64,000 bases of DNA from Tyto alba (taxonomy: Eukaryota; Chordata; Aves; Strigiformes; Tytonidae): the NCBI RefSeq assembly GCF_018691265.1, contig NW_024881324.1, positions 8,249,730 through 8,313,729 of the forward strand. The letters are read 5' to 3'. The notes under the pieces are model-generated. The model did not search any database. It saw only the letters and a list, made by a program, of their open reading frames with translations, and was not told where the DNA came from. Shown piece after piece: positions 1-12,237 of the stretch. Every line of letters begins with the position of its first letter. Within the stretch, counting starts at the first letter, position 1. The translations under genes were made by a program, and so were the position numbers.

Positions 1-739
1 TATTTATTAAAATTTTGATACGAGGTGAAACTCAATTTAGTTGATGTCAGCAAGCTTCCTAATGAGGCCTCTCTATTTTTTAAATTTTTTATTATGAAAG
101 AGCAGCTTTATGCCTCCTCTAATCAGCTTGACAAAGGACATATAAAAATGCAAAGAGACATAAATATTACTGTAATTACCAATGAGAAACACCACGGACA
201 AATGCAGGAAGTAGCTGAAGATCTGTCTGCAGATGTAATGGCTGAATATTGCTGGTTACTTACCCTGCTCTGGAAAGGAAGGGCATTTTGTAAACCATAA
301 ACCACTTTGATAAAAATCTAAAACCAACCCCAAATTTGCAGCTTTTTCCCCAGACTCAGACATATTCAGAAAGTACCTCTGACTAAGCATGATCTATTTT
401 CCTGCCCACTAGTTCTGCAAACACTGATGTGTCCCAGTTTATGAGCTTTCTGCTAGGCTGGCACAGGGGCTTTCTCCTGATCTAGCGGATGGGTAAATCT
501 GCCTTTCGGTCCCAAGCCCAGAGCAGATTGCCAAGTCTACAAAGAGCCTTAGAGGTGGCAGCAGCAACATCAAAGGTAGGTGCGAGGGAAGGTATCGCTA
601 CTAGCCTAGGAGCTGCTATGCAAATTAAATGATGCAATCTAAGGGTATGTTAATGTCTGCATTAAGCCTCTGAACATGCCCAGTGTGAACCGTTTCCAGA
701 AGCCTAAGCAGATTCATTCTCAGCTGGAGGCTTGTATAA
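1..739. other. Unassigned non-coding sequence
   Basis: No gene, repeat or regulatory signature recognised. A 91-codon open frame at 25-300 is hydrophilic, resembles no family known to me and has no splice context, so it is treated as chance. Confidence 0.5.
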
Positions 740-950
740 TTAATAAAGGCACCGTGCCTTCTCTCCTGACCCAAGTGGCTAGGTACCAAACCATTTATAG
801 CTTTATAGGTTAACACCAACATCCAAAAACGTATTGGCAGCTTGTGCAGATCCTGGCACATTAGTGTGATGTGTTCCCAGCATGAAACACCACTTAATAA
901 GCGGGTCACTGCATTTTGCATTAGCTTCAGTTTCTGAGTGTTCTCAACTT
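740..950 (-). mobile_element. Degraded L2-like LINE fragment, C-terminal end of reverse transcriptase
   Basis: Read on the minus strand, the segment from about 945 down to 763 gives a decayed version of the block that follows the polymerase core in L2/CR1-group LINEs. Visible pieces are QNAVTRLL, then HIT, then DLHKLPIRF, then LVLTYKAINGL followed by VPSHL. In intact members the order is QNAAARLL, HITP, LHWLPVRFRI-FK, LVLTYKALNGL, PxYL. Here the residues between LPIRF and LVLTYK are shortened by about four (a net in-frame loss), the usual W of LHWLP is K, and similarity fades beyond 760. No start, endonuclease or catalytic core is present, so it is a dead fragment. It points to an old insertion. 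The clade assignment (L2 rather than another CR1-group family) is by recollection of the motif. Confidence 0.6.
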
Positions 951-2367
951 ATAGCCCCATGTAGCATGTATTATGGCAATGACATCTCAAAGGGACGAAG
1001 GCATGGATAACAGGCAAAGTCCATTTGAAAAACAAAACATAACCCTGTTCTCAGTAGAGATAAAGACATTTTGAAAAGGTTAGTGCCACTGTTCAGGCAT
1101 CCTGGAGCATCCTTCAATTTAACACACTGAAGAAGTTTACATGTGTTAGAGGGAAAGGTGGTTGCTCCTTCATGTAACAGAGCCCAGATGGACTCAGCCT
1201 GCTCCTCCCATGGCCCCACCAGCAACAGTCCCCATTTCACCCACATGAACGAGCAGCACAACTCATTCTCAATTCCAGCCTCAGACTTAGCTATCTCATG
1301 GGACACTGCTTCTTTGCTGGAAGAGAGTGTTTGTAAGAGTAGAGAAGTGATTTAAGAAACTACTGGCCCTTCCTCCAAGCAGAGGTTGCTGCTCAACAAG
1401 CAAAACTTTGTCTTGCGTGGGTGTCCATAATTGAGTGCCAAGTCAGCCCAGTTTTTGGTGAAGAGGATCCAGTAGGAACGAGTCTGTGACGCACTGTGAT
1501 GCATCAGAAATCTCAAAGAATTATGCAGCTAACTGGGCAGAAACGAGTGTGGAATTGTGCAATGCTAAATGCTCACATTTGTGCAGCAGCACATTGGGAA
1601 ATGGAAATGGTACATACCAGCAGAGACCAGTGTGCTCAAGTTCCCTGGGCCAGATAAAGTCATAAAGTAAAGGAATGATCTATCGCATACGTAGTGCATT
1701 AGAGCTCTTCATTAACAAAGGGACTAATCAATTTATGGAACTCATGAATCAGTAAAGCTATTACTTATAATGATTATTGGCAAATTAACATATCACAGTG
1801 TACTGACCCCGATTCATCTCCAGTGTACACTTACCTGTACACAGCCAGTAAAGGACCCAGCACTACTCACTGAATTTCCATTCTGCTCAGCTAGACTGGG
1901 CCCACTTAACACCAAGGATAAAAAAAAACCACTGCACAGTCAGCCTCCAAGGTTTCCACTGTGGTAATCATACATGTATATAGTCAGCACAGAAGACAGT
2001 AAAGCAAAAAAAATGTTGCATATATGGAAGATCACAAGCCTTGGTCTCTGGACATGAGTTTTAAATCCACTCAGGGTTACACACAAGCAGACCCAGTGGC
2101 TGGGTTCAACCCATGAGAAAGAAGGAGGTCTCTTGCCAAATTCTGATACTGATCCAGTTGAACACTTCATGCTTGCTCCTGTTTTGAAGGTAACTTAATC
2201 CAGCATGTTAATTTGCACTCAGCTTTAGCCCAACAAGGATCCTATTGAAAAAGATCTGTTTACACACTAAAACCCAAGGGCCAAGCTGTCTGAACCCCAA
2301 TAGCGCAGTTGTCCTACGGACTAAATCAACCAGAGTGGGACACATGCAAACACCTCCATGCAAGATT
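951..2367. other. Unassigned non-coding sequence
   Basis: No exon with coding character is visible. The stretch 1790-1910, with 'ctccagtgtacac' and 'gactgggccc', may hold remnants of an old amniote repeat, but the match is too weak to call. Confidence 0.45.
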
Positions 2368-2376
2368 AAAAAAAAG

Positions 2377-2408
<32 letters not shown>

Positions 2409-2416
2409 AAAAAAAA
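2368..2416 (+). repeat. A-rich simple repeat
   Basis: A 49-bp run of A interrupted by two single G's. The upstream DNA is not a recognisable SINE or retrocopy, and there is no AATAAA just before the run, so its origin (old retroposon tail or slippage) is unknown. Confidence 0.9.
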
Positions 2417-3074
2417 GTGGTATTATTCAAACTACACTCAGCCACAGAGCACAGTAGGCCACATGTATGAAATGATTCTTTATTAACAATCCCGTGGCTT
2501 TAAACCAGAGGAGACATGGGCTTTGAAATCCTACAGACAGACCATCATTCCCTATTTAATTCTACTAGGCTTTTTCACTGAGGCTTTTTACGGTCTAAAC
2601 TGATATTCTTCTCTCTATTCATTACTGCATTCCTGGCCTAAAAACTGTATGACAAGGGAAAGGAAGTGGAAAATTAGGTTACAGTGCAAACAAACATACT
2701 GAAAACATTGCACATTTAAAAATAAATTAAGTTTAACTATACTTTGCAAAGGTTAACTTCATAGGTTTTATTATTAGAAAATACCAAAACACTGTTCATT
2801 TACTGCAGGGCTCTCCTGCCTGCTGCTTTGTTTCTGGGTCATGCAAGTGTCACAAAGGGTCAGCTCCACATTACTTACAAGCCACGCTTGCTTAACAAAG
2901 TAATCCACAATCTTTCCAACATTCATCCGCTATTAAGCGCTCTCGCATATGGTATCATCAACATCAACAAGGCACTTGTACGCTCAACATCAAAAGAAAG
3001 CTCCTACCAGCTGAATCCTTGGCCCTCTGAACATACACGTAAAGGGCAGGAGAGATAAGCCCACCTTAAATCAA
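2417..3074. other. Unassigned AT-rich sequence
   Basis: Unique-looking sequence without coding or repeat signatures. A 76-codon open frame at 2828-3058 shows no recognisable domain. Confidence 0.45.
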
Positions 3075-3132
3075 CATTCCACCACTGAAATCAGACGAGC
3101 CACGCTGCTCTACACCAGTAGAAAGCCCATCC
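3075..3132. repeat. Probable old amniote interspersed-repeat remnant
   Basis: The words 'ccactgaaatcag' and 'tctacaccagta' resemble a very common sauropsid repeat motif of the type '...gaagtcaatggagttacaccgatttacaccagctgagg...'. Several mismatches indicate great age. The family name is not known to me. Confidence 0.3.
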
Positions 3133-4853
3133 TTGACATCAGTCATATTGGTGTTTACTGAATTAAGGTTTAATCAGAGGTTATCATTGGCTTTGCTCAC
3201 TCGTTATAGCTTATTTTTGTCCTCAAAACAACAGACCCACCAATACAAAAAGCAGCCAAAATTGCAGGGTATTAGTGCAGGGCTCTGTACACTGATCTGC
3301 CAAGATGAGTGTTTTGGATGTTGGCTACGCCCAGATGCACCCTCCTGCTCCGCACTGACCACAGCACAGCGCAGTCCTACCCCCTCTCCCCCTTCCTCTG
3401 CTCCAGTTTTCACAGGAAGGGAGTAAAAGCTCCAGAGATCCTTGCATTTTCCAGCCGCATCCCCATTCAGGAAGGTCAGGAGATGACAAACACCACAACC
3501 CACTATGACATGCCTCCACAGATCAGTTTAGAAATCTTTGTGCCTCCGTGTCCTACATGTTTTGGACGCGTATATTTGAGGTTATGCATGCCAAAAAAAC
3601 AAGACCTTGTTGTGATGGGGGGAAAAAAGCCCACATTAAGTTAGCAGTCTGGTTTGAGGCAATGCATCAGACAAGACGACATAACTGGAAAAAAAGCTCA
3701 GTGTTTAGAGCTATGCTTAATGGGTTTCATCTTTGAGTGCAAGTTAATTGTCAGTCCCCTGTCCTGGTGCCGTCACTCCACAGCTCCCTCTTGCTGAAAG
3801 CTGCCCAGTCTCTTGACTAGCGCTTCAAACACGCACATCTTAATCATCACCATCTTAAATGAGCTCTACAGAGTGAACCACAGAAGCCCAGCTGCAATAT
3901 TTACTTTTCTACAATAAAAGTCCCCCAGGGAAAAAAGAGGTGGGGATGGGGAAGGGACCCTTTCTTTCTTCTGAGCACTCAGTGTAATTACATTCCTAAC
4001 GGTGAATTTATGATATCTTATCTTGTGCACAACAAATACTTTATGTGGGTCATCAGATTTGATATGACACTAAAAAGAAAGAGTGACTCACAGTTAAGCA
4101 AAGCTGGAGAACTGGATGGCCAAGTTTTTTTTCTGTCAAGCACCAACATTTCATCACCTTGAGGGCATTATTAAACTTGCCAACCCTTTTGCTCCTCTTA
4201 TTAGTAAAACATTTCCTGGAGAACAGGAAAGGAGGAGGGGAAGAAGCACTAAAACATACTCTCTAAAGACTTGAAGACATTTGTCCATTTTATGACTCTT
4301 ATTTGTTCTTGCTCTCTCTGTTCTTCCCATTGTGTTTCTCCCCCATTTGGATCGTGTTGACATCACTCCTTTGTTATCTTCCTAAATTAGCTGTAATGAA
4401 GTCCTTTGAGCTACATGTGCATGCCTTATTTTTTCAGTTTTTGCTTCTTCTAACCATCCCTACTATTCACTTTCCCTCACACTAGTGCCTCCCTCCCCCT
4501 TGCCCACAACATGCTTTCTAATCTGCTTTTCATTTGCTCCCTTTCACCTTTGGTTACCCAGTGGCCAATAGCTGGTGTACTTTTCAAAATAAATTACATT
4601 ATAACTGACTCTCATTGAGAACCAATAGGCACCCACGTGGACAAAGCTGAGCATCTAGAGCAAGAACCATCGGAAACTTCAGTGGCCCAAAATACAAGGA
4701 CAATGGGGGGAATCAGAAGGACATAGCATGAAAACCCCCTGAAAGGGCACTTGCAATTTCTAGCACGTGCAAACAAATCTAAGGGACATTCATAGCCATG
4801 AAACCACTGGACTTCAGATCATGTAGCTGTACCACAGCAGCCTGTCTGTCCAT
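3133..4853. other. Unassigned non-coding sequence
   Basis: Open frames on both strands at 3204-3644 overlap one another and share no known domain. Pyrimidine-rich patches occur near 3370-3410 and 4290-4500. Nothing else is supportable. Confidence 0.45.
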
Positions 4854-4975
4854 CTGACCATCACTTGACTAGATTGGAAGCTTGTTTTATGTAGCATCTT
4901 TCATAATCACGGTATTCCACAGCACTTTACAGAATAATGTGTTAGCAAACTACAGCTATTATGCACTTAGCAATA
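4854..4975 (+). repeat. L2/CORE-SINE-like tail remnant
   Basis: The order 'gactagattggaagctt', 'tagcatctttcat', 'ccacagcactttacag', then 'ttatgcac' matches the general layout of old L2/MIR-type tails in amniotes ('gactgtaagctcc', 'tagcgcctttcat', 'caaagcgctttaca'). It is highly diverged. Family assignment is by eye. Confidence 0.45.
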
Positions 4976-7900
4976 GAGCACAGATAACCTTGCACGTCTA
5001 GAATCAATTTTATTGAGAAGCTGATGGGCAGGGTAGACGGCTTATTCTCTGCCTTTTTGTTTTGAGAAGTGTCATGGATCTTTAGCTTGTCTCTTACAAG
5101 GCAGTATAAAAGCTGGGCTGTGTCTTCAAAGGGAAAAAAAAAAGAAAAGGTGTGGTTTTACTGAGTGATTGCTTGCTTAAAGTGGATGACAAGGACTTTA
5201 TATCCCAGGAACTGCCTCCTATTCCCTATTAGGATGATGGGAATATTTTGATTACTAGCTATTATGTCAAATAATGCAATTTTTATCATCCTGGATCTAT
5301 TTGAGAATTTGCCTCCAAATACACACAAAGTGGAATGATTCAAGCAGAAGATGGAGAGGGCACCATCCCTGAATGATAGGTCCCAGGGGCAGCAGCAGTT
5401 TCATACATAGTCTGTTTTGTGCCACTAATGGTAGCCACCTTGCTGGATATTTACATATTATTCTTTTTTGCATGCATGCATTAACACATGCGTGTACCTA
5501 CTGGTAATGTTAAACTGTGTGGTATACCCTATGAGTTTGTAACACTGGGCCCATCCATCCTTCTCCGCTGCGTGTTTACTGTGTACTACAAAGCACACCA
5601 CCCTCCAGGATCCCTTTGGAAAGGTGAGTTGGTGGGAAGCCCCTTCCTCTCTGTCTGCTTCTCTTTCTCTGCGAAGCATCTGACACGCTGTCTTTGGGGA
5701 TGGACGCAAATTCTTCACTCAGAATAGGTCTCAACCTCACACATCTCCACTGACTGAGAAATGAGATGGGCCACCAGCAACTACACCTTCCTGGCCAACG
5801 TCCTGTCCTGGTAAAGTTACAGAGGCCCCAACCAGCTGAAACCTTTGTTTTGGTTGGAAGTTAACTCACAACCATTAACTCAAAACTGAGTCCACAACTT
5901 CCAGCATAGGGTCATAGTAGGACCCAGAACCTTATTTTTTACTGAAGGTCTTCAATGTGTTTTTTCTTGCTTAAATGAAAGGTGAGATGAGCACTAGTAG
6001 TGTGCTACTTTTGAGTTTTCGTTATTTCTTATTTTTCTGAATGCAGGCTGTACTCAGTTAGCACTCTGCTCCACAGTGATTTTGTAATTCTCCTTGGCGT
6101 TTCCCAGGAGAGCTATAAATACCCTGCAAGACCCCAGCAACATTTGTAGCAGTGATTATTGGGAGGGGACCACAACTATTAACACTAGATATCCTTTAAT
6201 TTAGAAACAATAGACACAAGAAAGGCAACACAACCCAGCAAAATGGAGTTTGAGGGACTTACTCCCTGTGTCTGGCCCCATTCCTCTTGCACTTTGTCTA
6301 GCTTATCCTTTTAAATATTATGTTTAGTGGAGCAGGAGTTGTCCTCCCTCTCCACAGAGGACCTAGCACATGGGGGCTCTACTACAGAACATCAGGAGCC
6401 TTTTGTGTGATACAGTTATGGAGCTATACTGATGGTGTGACAATTTCCCAGACACACTGATAGCTTGCTTCTAAATAATGCATAATTCTTCCTATCCATC
6501 TTGGATTTCATGTAAGGAAGGTAATTCTCCAGCCTATATGGTTACAGTGAAACTTTCAAAACAAATACAATGCGGAAAGATGTTGTGACAAGTTACCTGC
6601 AAACCTGGAAGATAATAGCTCTCAGAGGTCAAACTACTCCATTTACCAGAAAGAAGTGTTAACTCTTACATCTGATAAGAATATCAATGTCACTATTCAA
6701 TATGTGACACATTCTCTTTGCAGAAATACAAAGACAATCTGTTTATCCATTAGTGCAGAGTGTCACATCAATTACTGGGATAGATGCATCAGGGAAACTC
6801 AATTGCTCTCATAGATTTTTCCCAAAGTTAAAGTTGCATTTGCTTCAGTCCCAAAGGAAGGAAGAGCGTCCCTTCCCCATTATTTAAAATCTCCACTGCT
6901 GCACAAATAAGATATCCAAGCCAACTTTCCCAACTTCATGGATGTAGAACCACTCAGCAGTGTCCCACCAGGATCTCTGCTCCCCTGCAACTACAGGGCA
7001 AACACCGGCCTTCAGGTCATAGATCTGAGGTGCAATGGAAAAATGAAGACTAGAGCATCAAGCATTAGTGATACTTACCCCTTCACTGTCCTCTCCCATG
7101 CACTCATCAGGCATTATCATCACCAGTTTAGACACAGGGAAGCTGCTATGGCTACAAACACCTTTGTGCAGTAGAAGAGCAGAGCTGGTTATCTGTCAGA
7201 CAGGATTTGTAAAGAGGGTGTGGAATATCATACGGAAGGAGCAGAAGAGTGACACCAAAGTACACACTAATGTGACATTTTCACCTTCCCTGTACCCCTC
7301 CAACCTGAATTTATGTACAGTAAAGTACATCATGCATTTCTTTTGATGGACAACTGGATGGGCAGTGTTGAGTTTAAAAATCAGTAGTGCCAAGTACGTC
7401 CTTAAGGGAGCTGTAACCCCTGATGCCTAGTTTTACCAGTACAGGTGTGAACTCCTTCCCCCACCCACCGTGGACAGAGATTTTCATACAGGTGACAAAG
7501 CAGCACCCTCAAAATCTTTGATGTTCCCACAGATCTCCAGTCAATATAAAAGCTGATCTCTGGACAGGTCAGGTAGCTTCCCAGTTCTCTCATGGTACTA
7601 GCCCAGGCGAGAGGTGAATACAGAGGACAGCAAAATGGATTTTGGGGGCACTGGAGCTGCATTAGATGTTTCTAATCTTGTTAGCCCAGCTTTATGGTTT
7701 GAGAGTCATACTGGGCCAAGGCCTTTGACCAAACCTGCAGTTCCCTTACACCTCATGCAGTATCCTGGATCCATTTAAACCCATTATTTATTAGCTTCTG
7801 GAAGCACAGCTGACAGAATACCACAAGCAAAGCTAACACAGGCTTTTCCAGGATAGATGTCAGAAACACTTGAAATCCAGTGAGAAACTTCCATCTCACA

Positions 7901-8879
7901 AGATTTCTTCAAACCGGGGAGCTCTACATAATGCACTCAACTTCTCCAAGCACAGCTTAGCTTTCAGGTCCTGACCTTATCTGGAAAAAGGTACCACAAA
8001 GGCAAATATGAGATGTAGTGTTTGAGAAGCAGCCAAAACTTTTTCAGACTACGGAAATACCTCATTGACTATGAGTTTGCAACCCAGGCCTGTATTTTAC
8101 TCTATTTAAAGCAGTTTGCTAAATATAAGGGTTCATATTCCACAGAAATGCTTTGAAAGAGCAAAAGGCAAGCTGGACTTGCTGGTCTTTTCCATCCTTC
8201 ATCCTCATAGCAGGACCATTCTCTGGAGAGTTTGTCCATATCTCAAAGGACAAGTTGTGATTCCTGAGCTGATTTCAGAATGTATCATTTCAGTCCCAAG
8301 CGTGTTGGCACAGTTACCGAAAACACACCCAACAGCAAAGCAGCTCTGTTGCTAACATTTCACGGTTCGCATCCAAAGTATGCACGTGCACACTGCTATA
8401 CTGTAACCTCGGCACTTGGGTGGTTTACAAGTACCAAGAACATCTCTACATTTTGGAGGTTAGTAAAGTGATTCAAAAGATCCAGTTTCAGCTCACTTGC
8501 GAGCTCCTCTGCTTAAGGAACAGCTCCTGCTGAATTCTCCAGCCCACCCCACTCCACAACACCCCCAGCCTTCATTTTGAAGATGCAGGGGGATGGAAAA
8601 CACATCTGAGAAACTGGAATGATATCGTGCCACTCATCCCACAGTCCAGTGATTCACGCAATCTCCCAGGAGGGAGGAAACCCACCTTCAGTTCCCTCCT
8701 CTGCATCAGAACCTGAACCCACACCCCCACCTTAGATGACCCCCATCCCAGAGTACCCAGTAAGATGGTGGGTATTCAAGGACTTAAATTTGGCATGAAC
8801 CACCCAAAATAGTCCCTCTACTTCAGCAGGGCAGCTGAACAGAGAACAGCCAAACAAGATTTTTCAGAGCCCTGTTATT
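4976..8879. other. Unassigned non-coding sequence
   Basis: About 3.9 kb without a recognisable gene. A short A-rich run lies at 5134-5149 and a (GCAT)-type run at 5470-5483. A donor-like AAG/GTGAGT at 5624 follows a 79-codon open frame (5488-5727), but the peptide is unfamiliar and no matching acceptor was identified. Confidence 0.45.
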
Positions 8880-9345
8880 TGTTTCTTACCTTGTCAAACA
8901 CATTTTCTTAACTCTAAACTTTTTACCACCCATTTATTAATTATTGCCTTCCTAATCAAGCGCTAGCAAACAAGGCATTAAATAAACAGAGCAGCAGTAC
9001 CAAGGCACTTGATAAACTAGAAATAACACATCAAAGGCTACAGTCTCATGGTAATACAAGTTCTAGTTAAAGGCCTCCCCACGCATATATGCCTTGATCT
9101 GTTAAGGTTATTAAAATGGCAAGCACAGCTGTATTTTTAATAAAATAATTAGCTCCTTCAGACTGTTTTGAGTGATGTTCCTCATTTTAAATTCAATTTA
9201 AGCTCTATCCCATCCAAAACATCATATGATTGCAAATTATCTATATCACAAATTAAAGTTACAGTGGCATTTAAAAACTAATTATTAACTCAACATTGTA
9301 ATGGCTTGAGCCTGTAAAGTGCAGAGTCCTTGAAGGCCACTGTAA
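8880..9345. promoter_or_regulatory. Candidate conserved non-coding element (AT-rich, homeodomain-site-rich)
   Basis: An AT-rich block with many TAAT/ATTA cores ('tattaattattg', 'cctaatcaagcg', 'ataattagctcc', 'actaattattaac') and an octamer-like 'gattgcaaat' near 9228. It contains no simple repeats and no TE signature. Such composition is typical of vertebrate developmental enhancers, but conservation cannot be seen from one sequence. Confidence 0.3.
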
Positions 9346-9939
9346 TTCACAGGCATCAAGGTGTCATACAGCCTCCTACAAAAAGCTGCAACCTACAGCC
9401 CTGCGTCCCATTGCAGGCATGTCCCCAGAAAGCCTGTGTTAGAAAGCATTTGATGTTTCTTATGGATAGCAGGCAGCCTCCGCCTAGCACAAGTTTGTGA
9501 ACTTCTCTACAGCAGGGTTAGTTTAAGTAATAATAATATTTATATTCTAAAGAACACTGTTTAAATACACCTCCCACACAATGAGATTTCCTATATTTAG
9601 AAGGAAGATGCCTGCACATCAGAAAGTAAGTAGCAAAGATCAAAGCAGGGAGTTTGAAGTCAAAACTCTGTTTTTATGATTTTACTGGGGCTGGAGAAGG
9701 CGACATTTGATTATTTTTTTTTTAGCCGCCTACAGTTACTAAGCATCTTTCACACAGAAGTCAGCAGAAATACCGACAGCCCAAGTGAACTTTGTGAGGT
9801 CTGCCATGAGCACCCAGCTACTGCTGGTTGTGGACCAAGCGCCCTAAACACTGCCCGCTGAAAGTTAGCCCATCTGTAATATGCACATAACTCTTTGCCT
9901 GCCAGAAAGGGATCAAATTTGAGTTTCTCCCCGTCAGGG
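9346..9939. other. Unassigned sequence with possible old repeat tail
   Basis: The words 'aataataatatttatatt' near 9530 and 'ttactaagcatctttcac' near 9735 resemble L2/MIR-type tails, but they are 200 bp apart and too diverged to define an element. The rest is unrecognised. Confidence 0.3.
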
Positions 9940-10300
9940 AAGGATGGTGTTACCATCGGCGTGGTGCTACCCTGGGCTGATCGCCCAGCCCCGTGCAGGG
10001 CTAGCAGGGCCCTTGGAGGCATTGCCACTTGGAGGAAGCCTCTGGACTTCTCTGGCTCCCCCGTCCCGCCCTCGGTGCAGGCGTGCCCCCTCCAACACCA
10101 CAGCTCAGTGCTGAAGCGGTGGCCTCGCACCGCGGTGGGCGACCGTGGTGCCTGGGGAAGGAGGGCAGAGCACAGCCGTGAGCTCTCCATGCAGCAGAGC
10201 CTGTGGCACTGCCCGGCAGAAGTCCTGGCTGGAGGCCCCTGCCCGGAGAGGGTGACCGCGCCACGCCAGCCCCCGTCCTCCCGGTAATGGGAAATGCTAT
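9940..10300. promoter_or_regulatory. CpG-rich patch (borderline CpG island)
   Basis: I count about 23 CpG dinucleotides in roughly 345 bp at about two-thirds G+C, giving an observed/expected ratio near 0.6. The flanks are nearly CpG-free. The longest open frame of the window (241 codons, minus, 9750-10475) lies across it, but its sequence is compositionally biased, matches nothing known to me, and is overlapped by a 130-codon frame on the other strand, as expected in GC-rich DNA. The patch could be an unannotated promoter or an orphan island. Confidence 0.5.
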
Positions 10301-10424
10301 TTCTCTTCCATTCTCGGTAGCGCTGTGCCTTGCTTCGGGGCTGCCTCCCAGCCTGCAGGGACTGGGCTTCGTGCTGGGAGAGAGAAAAAGAGCACTTTGG
10401 AAGTCCTACTAAACCCACTTTCTG

Positions 10425-10510
10425 AATCTGGGACAAATCATTAATTATTTTACAATAATAACGCCCGAGAGTCAAAGATGACCGAGCAGGCTGCTGAAAT
10501 TAGAGGGTTT
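10425..10510. promoter_or_regulatory. Candidate short conserved non-coding element
   Basis: A compact block with 'atcattaattatttta', 'aataacgcccgag' and 'gaaattagaggg' just downstream of the CpG-rich patch. Homeodomain-type cores and a retained CpG in AT-rich DNA suggest constraint. Not testable without alignment. Confidence 0.22.
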
Positions 10511-11285
10511 TATCACAGCAATGAAATGGAGGAGTATTTAGGATGTAATTGCAGTTTGATGTGCTTTGCTGCTGTTCCCCTTGATGGAGTTTCTTCCTGG
10601 CTTGTAGGGCACTGACCTTCCCTCAGTCCTCTCAGGGATGTGTGGCCATCACTCTCATGTCTGTAATAAAACCCTGCACCCAGGACCTTAAACAAAAATA
10701 AACTTTTCACCTTGAACAGAGCAAGTAATCAGTGCTGTTTGAGCATTTTTCACAATTGGTAATTTTTGCACTTTGGCAATTTTATTCTCTGAGTCTAGAA
10801 GTAAGTAATATATTGCCCTGGATAATATATTGCGAAAGGTAAGGTGATTATAGAAATTGCTAAAACAGAAAAGCTGGCAGGTAATGGCATCAACATGAAG
10901 GCACAAATTCTCCACAGACAGGACATAACTAAAGAAAAGAAAATAGGCTTTGCAATGGACATAAACAATGAAAGAGATAAAGGCATGAGAAAAGTTAATG
11001 CACTCTTACAAAATCAGAATTGGACTTTCAGAATTTATTGAGATACTGTTTATATATACATACTCATCTAAATTCACCTCAGAAGTGCTCTATACTGTAA
11101 GCAGCCTGCCAACAATTAATAAAAAGAATACATGTATATTTCTCTGTATTTACTCTTTTCTGCCAGTATTTCACATAAACAGACCAGAGGAAGGGAGGAG
11201 GGGAAATGCACACACATGCAAATAAAATGGTTGAACACTGTGCAGTCCTTTAAGGTTTTTGGCTTCAAGATTTTTTGTAGCTGCC
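10511..11285. other. Unassigned AT-rich sequence
   Basis: No gene or repeat recognised. Short lysine-rich open frames here reflect A-rich composition. Confidence 0.45.
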
Positions 11286-11305
11286 AAAAAAAAAAAAAAA
11301 AAAAA
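11286..11305 (+). repeat. Poly-A tract, 20 bp
   Basis: An uninterrupted A20 run. No polyadenylation signal or retroposon body is seen upstream. Confidence 0.95.
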
Positions 11306-12180
11306 GGCAAAATGTTTTCACTCAAGCAAACAAATAGCACTCACATCCTATTTAAACTCCAGTGTGAGACTGCCAGTAATGCTCTGTGCTAACAGCAAAG
11401 GATACACATAGACCTAAAAAACCTCACTGGCTAGCAGGTTAGCATTCTCTCTTATCTGCTTATTTCTCACAAGATCCTATGCACTGACAGAGGTTGTATT
11501 GCTCCTTCACGTGTTAGCTGTACTAAAATTTTACAGCTTCCTACACCCATGAAAACGTGCACTAGTGTTCAACCACTTCCCCATTAGTTATCCCAAGCGA
11601 GCCTGCACTGGAACCGATCTATTCCAGCTCCTTTTATGCTGTTTCCTCACAGACAGGCTGCATGCAGCCGTGCTGAGAGCTCCCATTTTTCTTTGCACAA
11701 CAGGTCATCAAAACAGCTTCTCAGTTTGTCAGAAGGCACCGTGCATGTATCATAAACAATGGAGTGGACCTGTCGCATAAGGGAAAATGCTGAACAGATC
11801 AGTTTTCCTACTATAATACAGCCTTGTCAAATAAAACTATTGTACTGATTATCCCAGAGGCTTGGGACCGTGACACATGGGGTCTCCCCCACATTTTACC
11901 ACTTGCATCTTTTTGTGGTTATTCTTTCTGTACCTCAACAAATGTAAATCTTCAAGAATGAAAAACGCTTAGGGATTCATCCCTCCTGAGTCCGTGAATG
12001 TTTCAAAAACAAAAAGACAACCCTGGTGCGCAGCTTCATCAGAAGAAAAAACACGCTTTCCTTTTGAAGGTTTCTGCAGAGAACATGCTACCAGAAGTTC
12101 GTTGAGGTAGGCAGGAAACATCATTTCTATGATGTTAGACTTCAAAACAGAGAAATATATTCTATTTTCTGAAGTCCTGA
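11306..12180. other. Unassigned non-coding sequence
   Basis: Nothing recognisable as exon, repeat or regulatory element. Confidence 0.45.
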
Positions 12181-12237
12181 TTTTTTTTATTATTTTTTTC
12201 CTTCTTTTTTTTTTTTTTTTTTTGCATTTTTTTTCCC
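12181..12237 (-). repeat. T-rich simple repeat
   Basis: A 57-bp pyrimidine tract dominated by T runs with scattered A, C and G; the longest uninterrupted T run is about 19 bp. Confidence 0.9.

Noticed and set aside
5488..5727. Coding exon ending at AAG/GTGAGT (5624)
   Set aside because: A good donor-like site but no convincing acceptor, and the peptide is unfamiliar.
9750..10475. 241-codon minus-strand open frame as a gene
   Set aside because: Low-complexity composition, no recognisable domain, overlaps a 130-codon frame on the opposite strand, and lies in a CpG-rich patch where stops are rare by chance.
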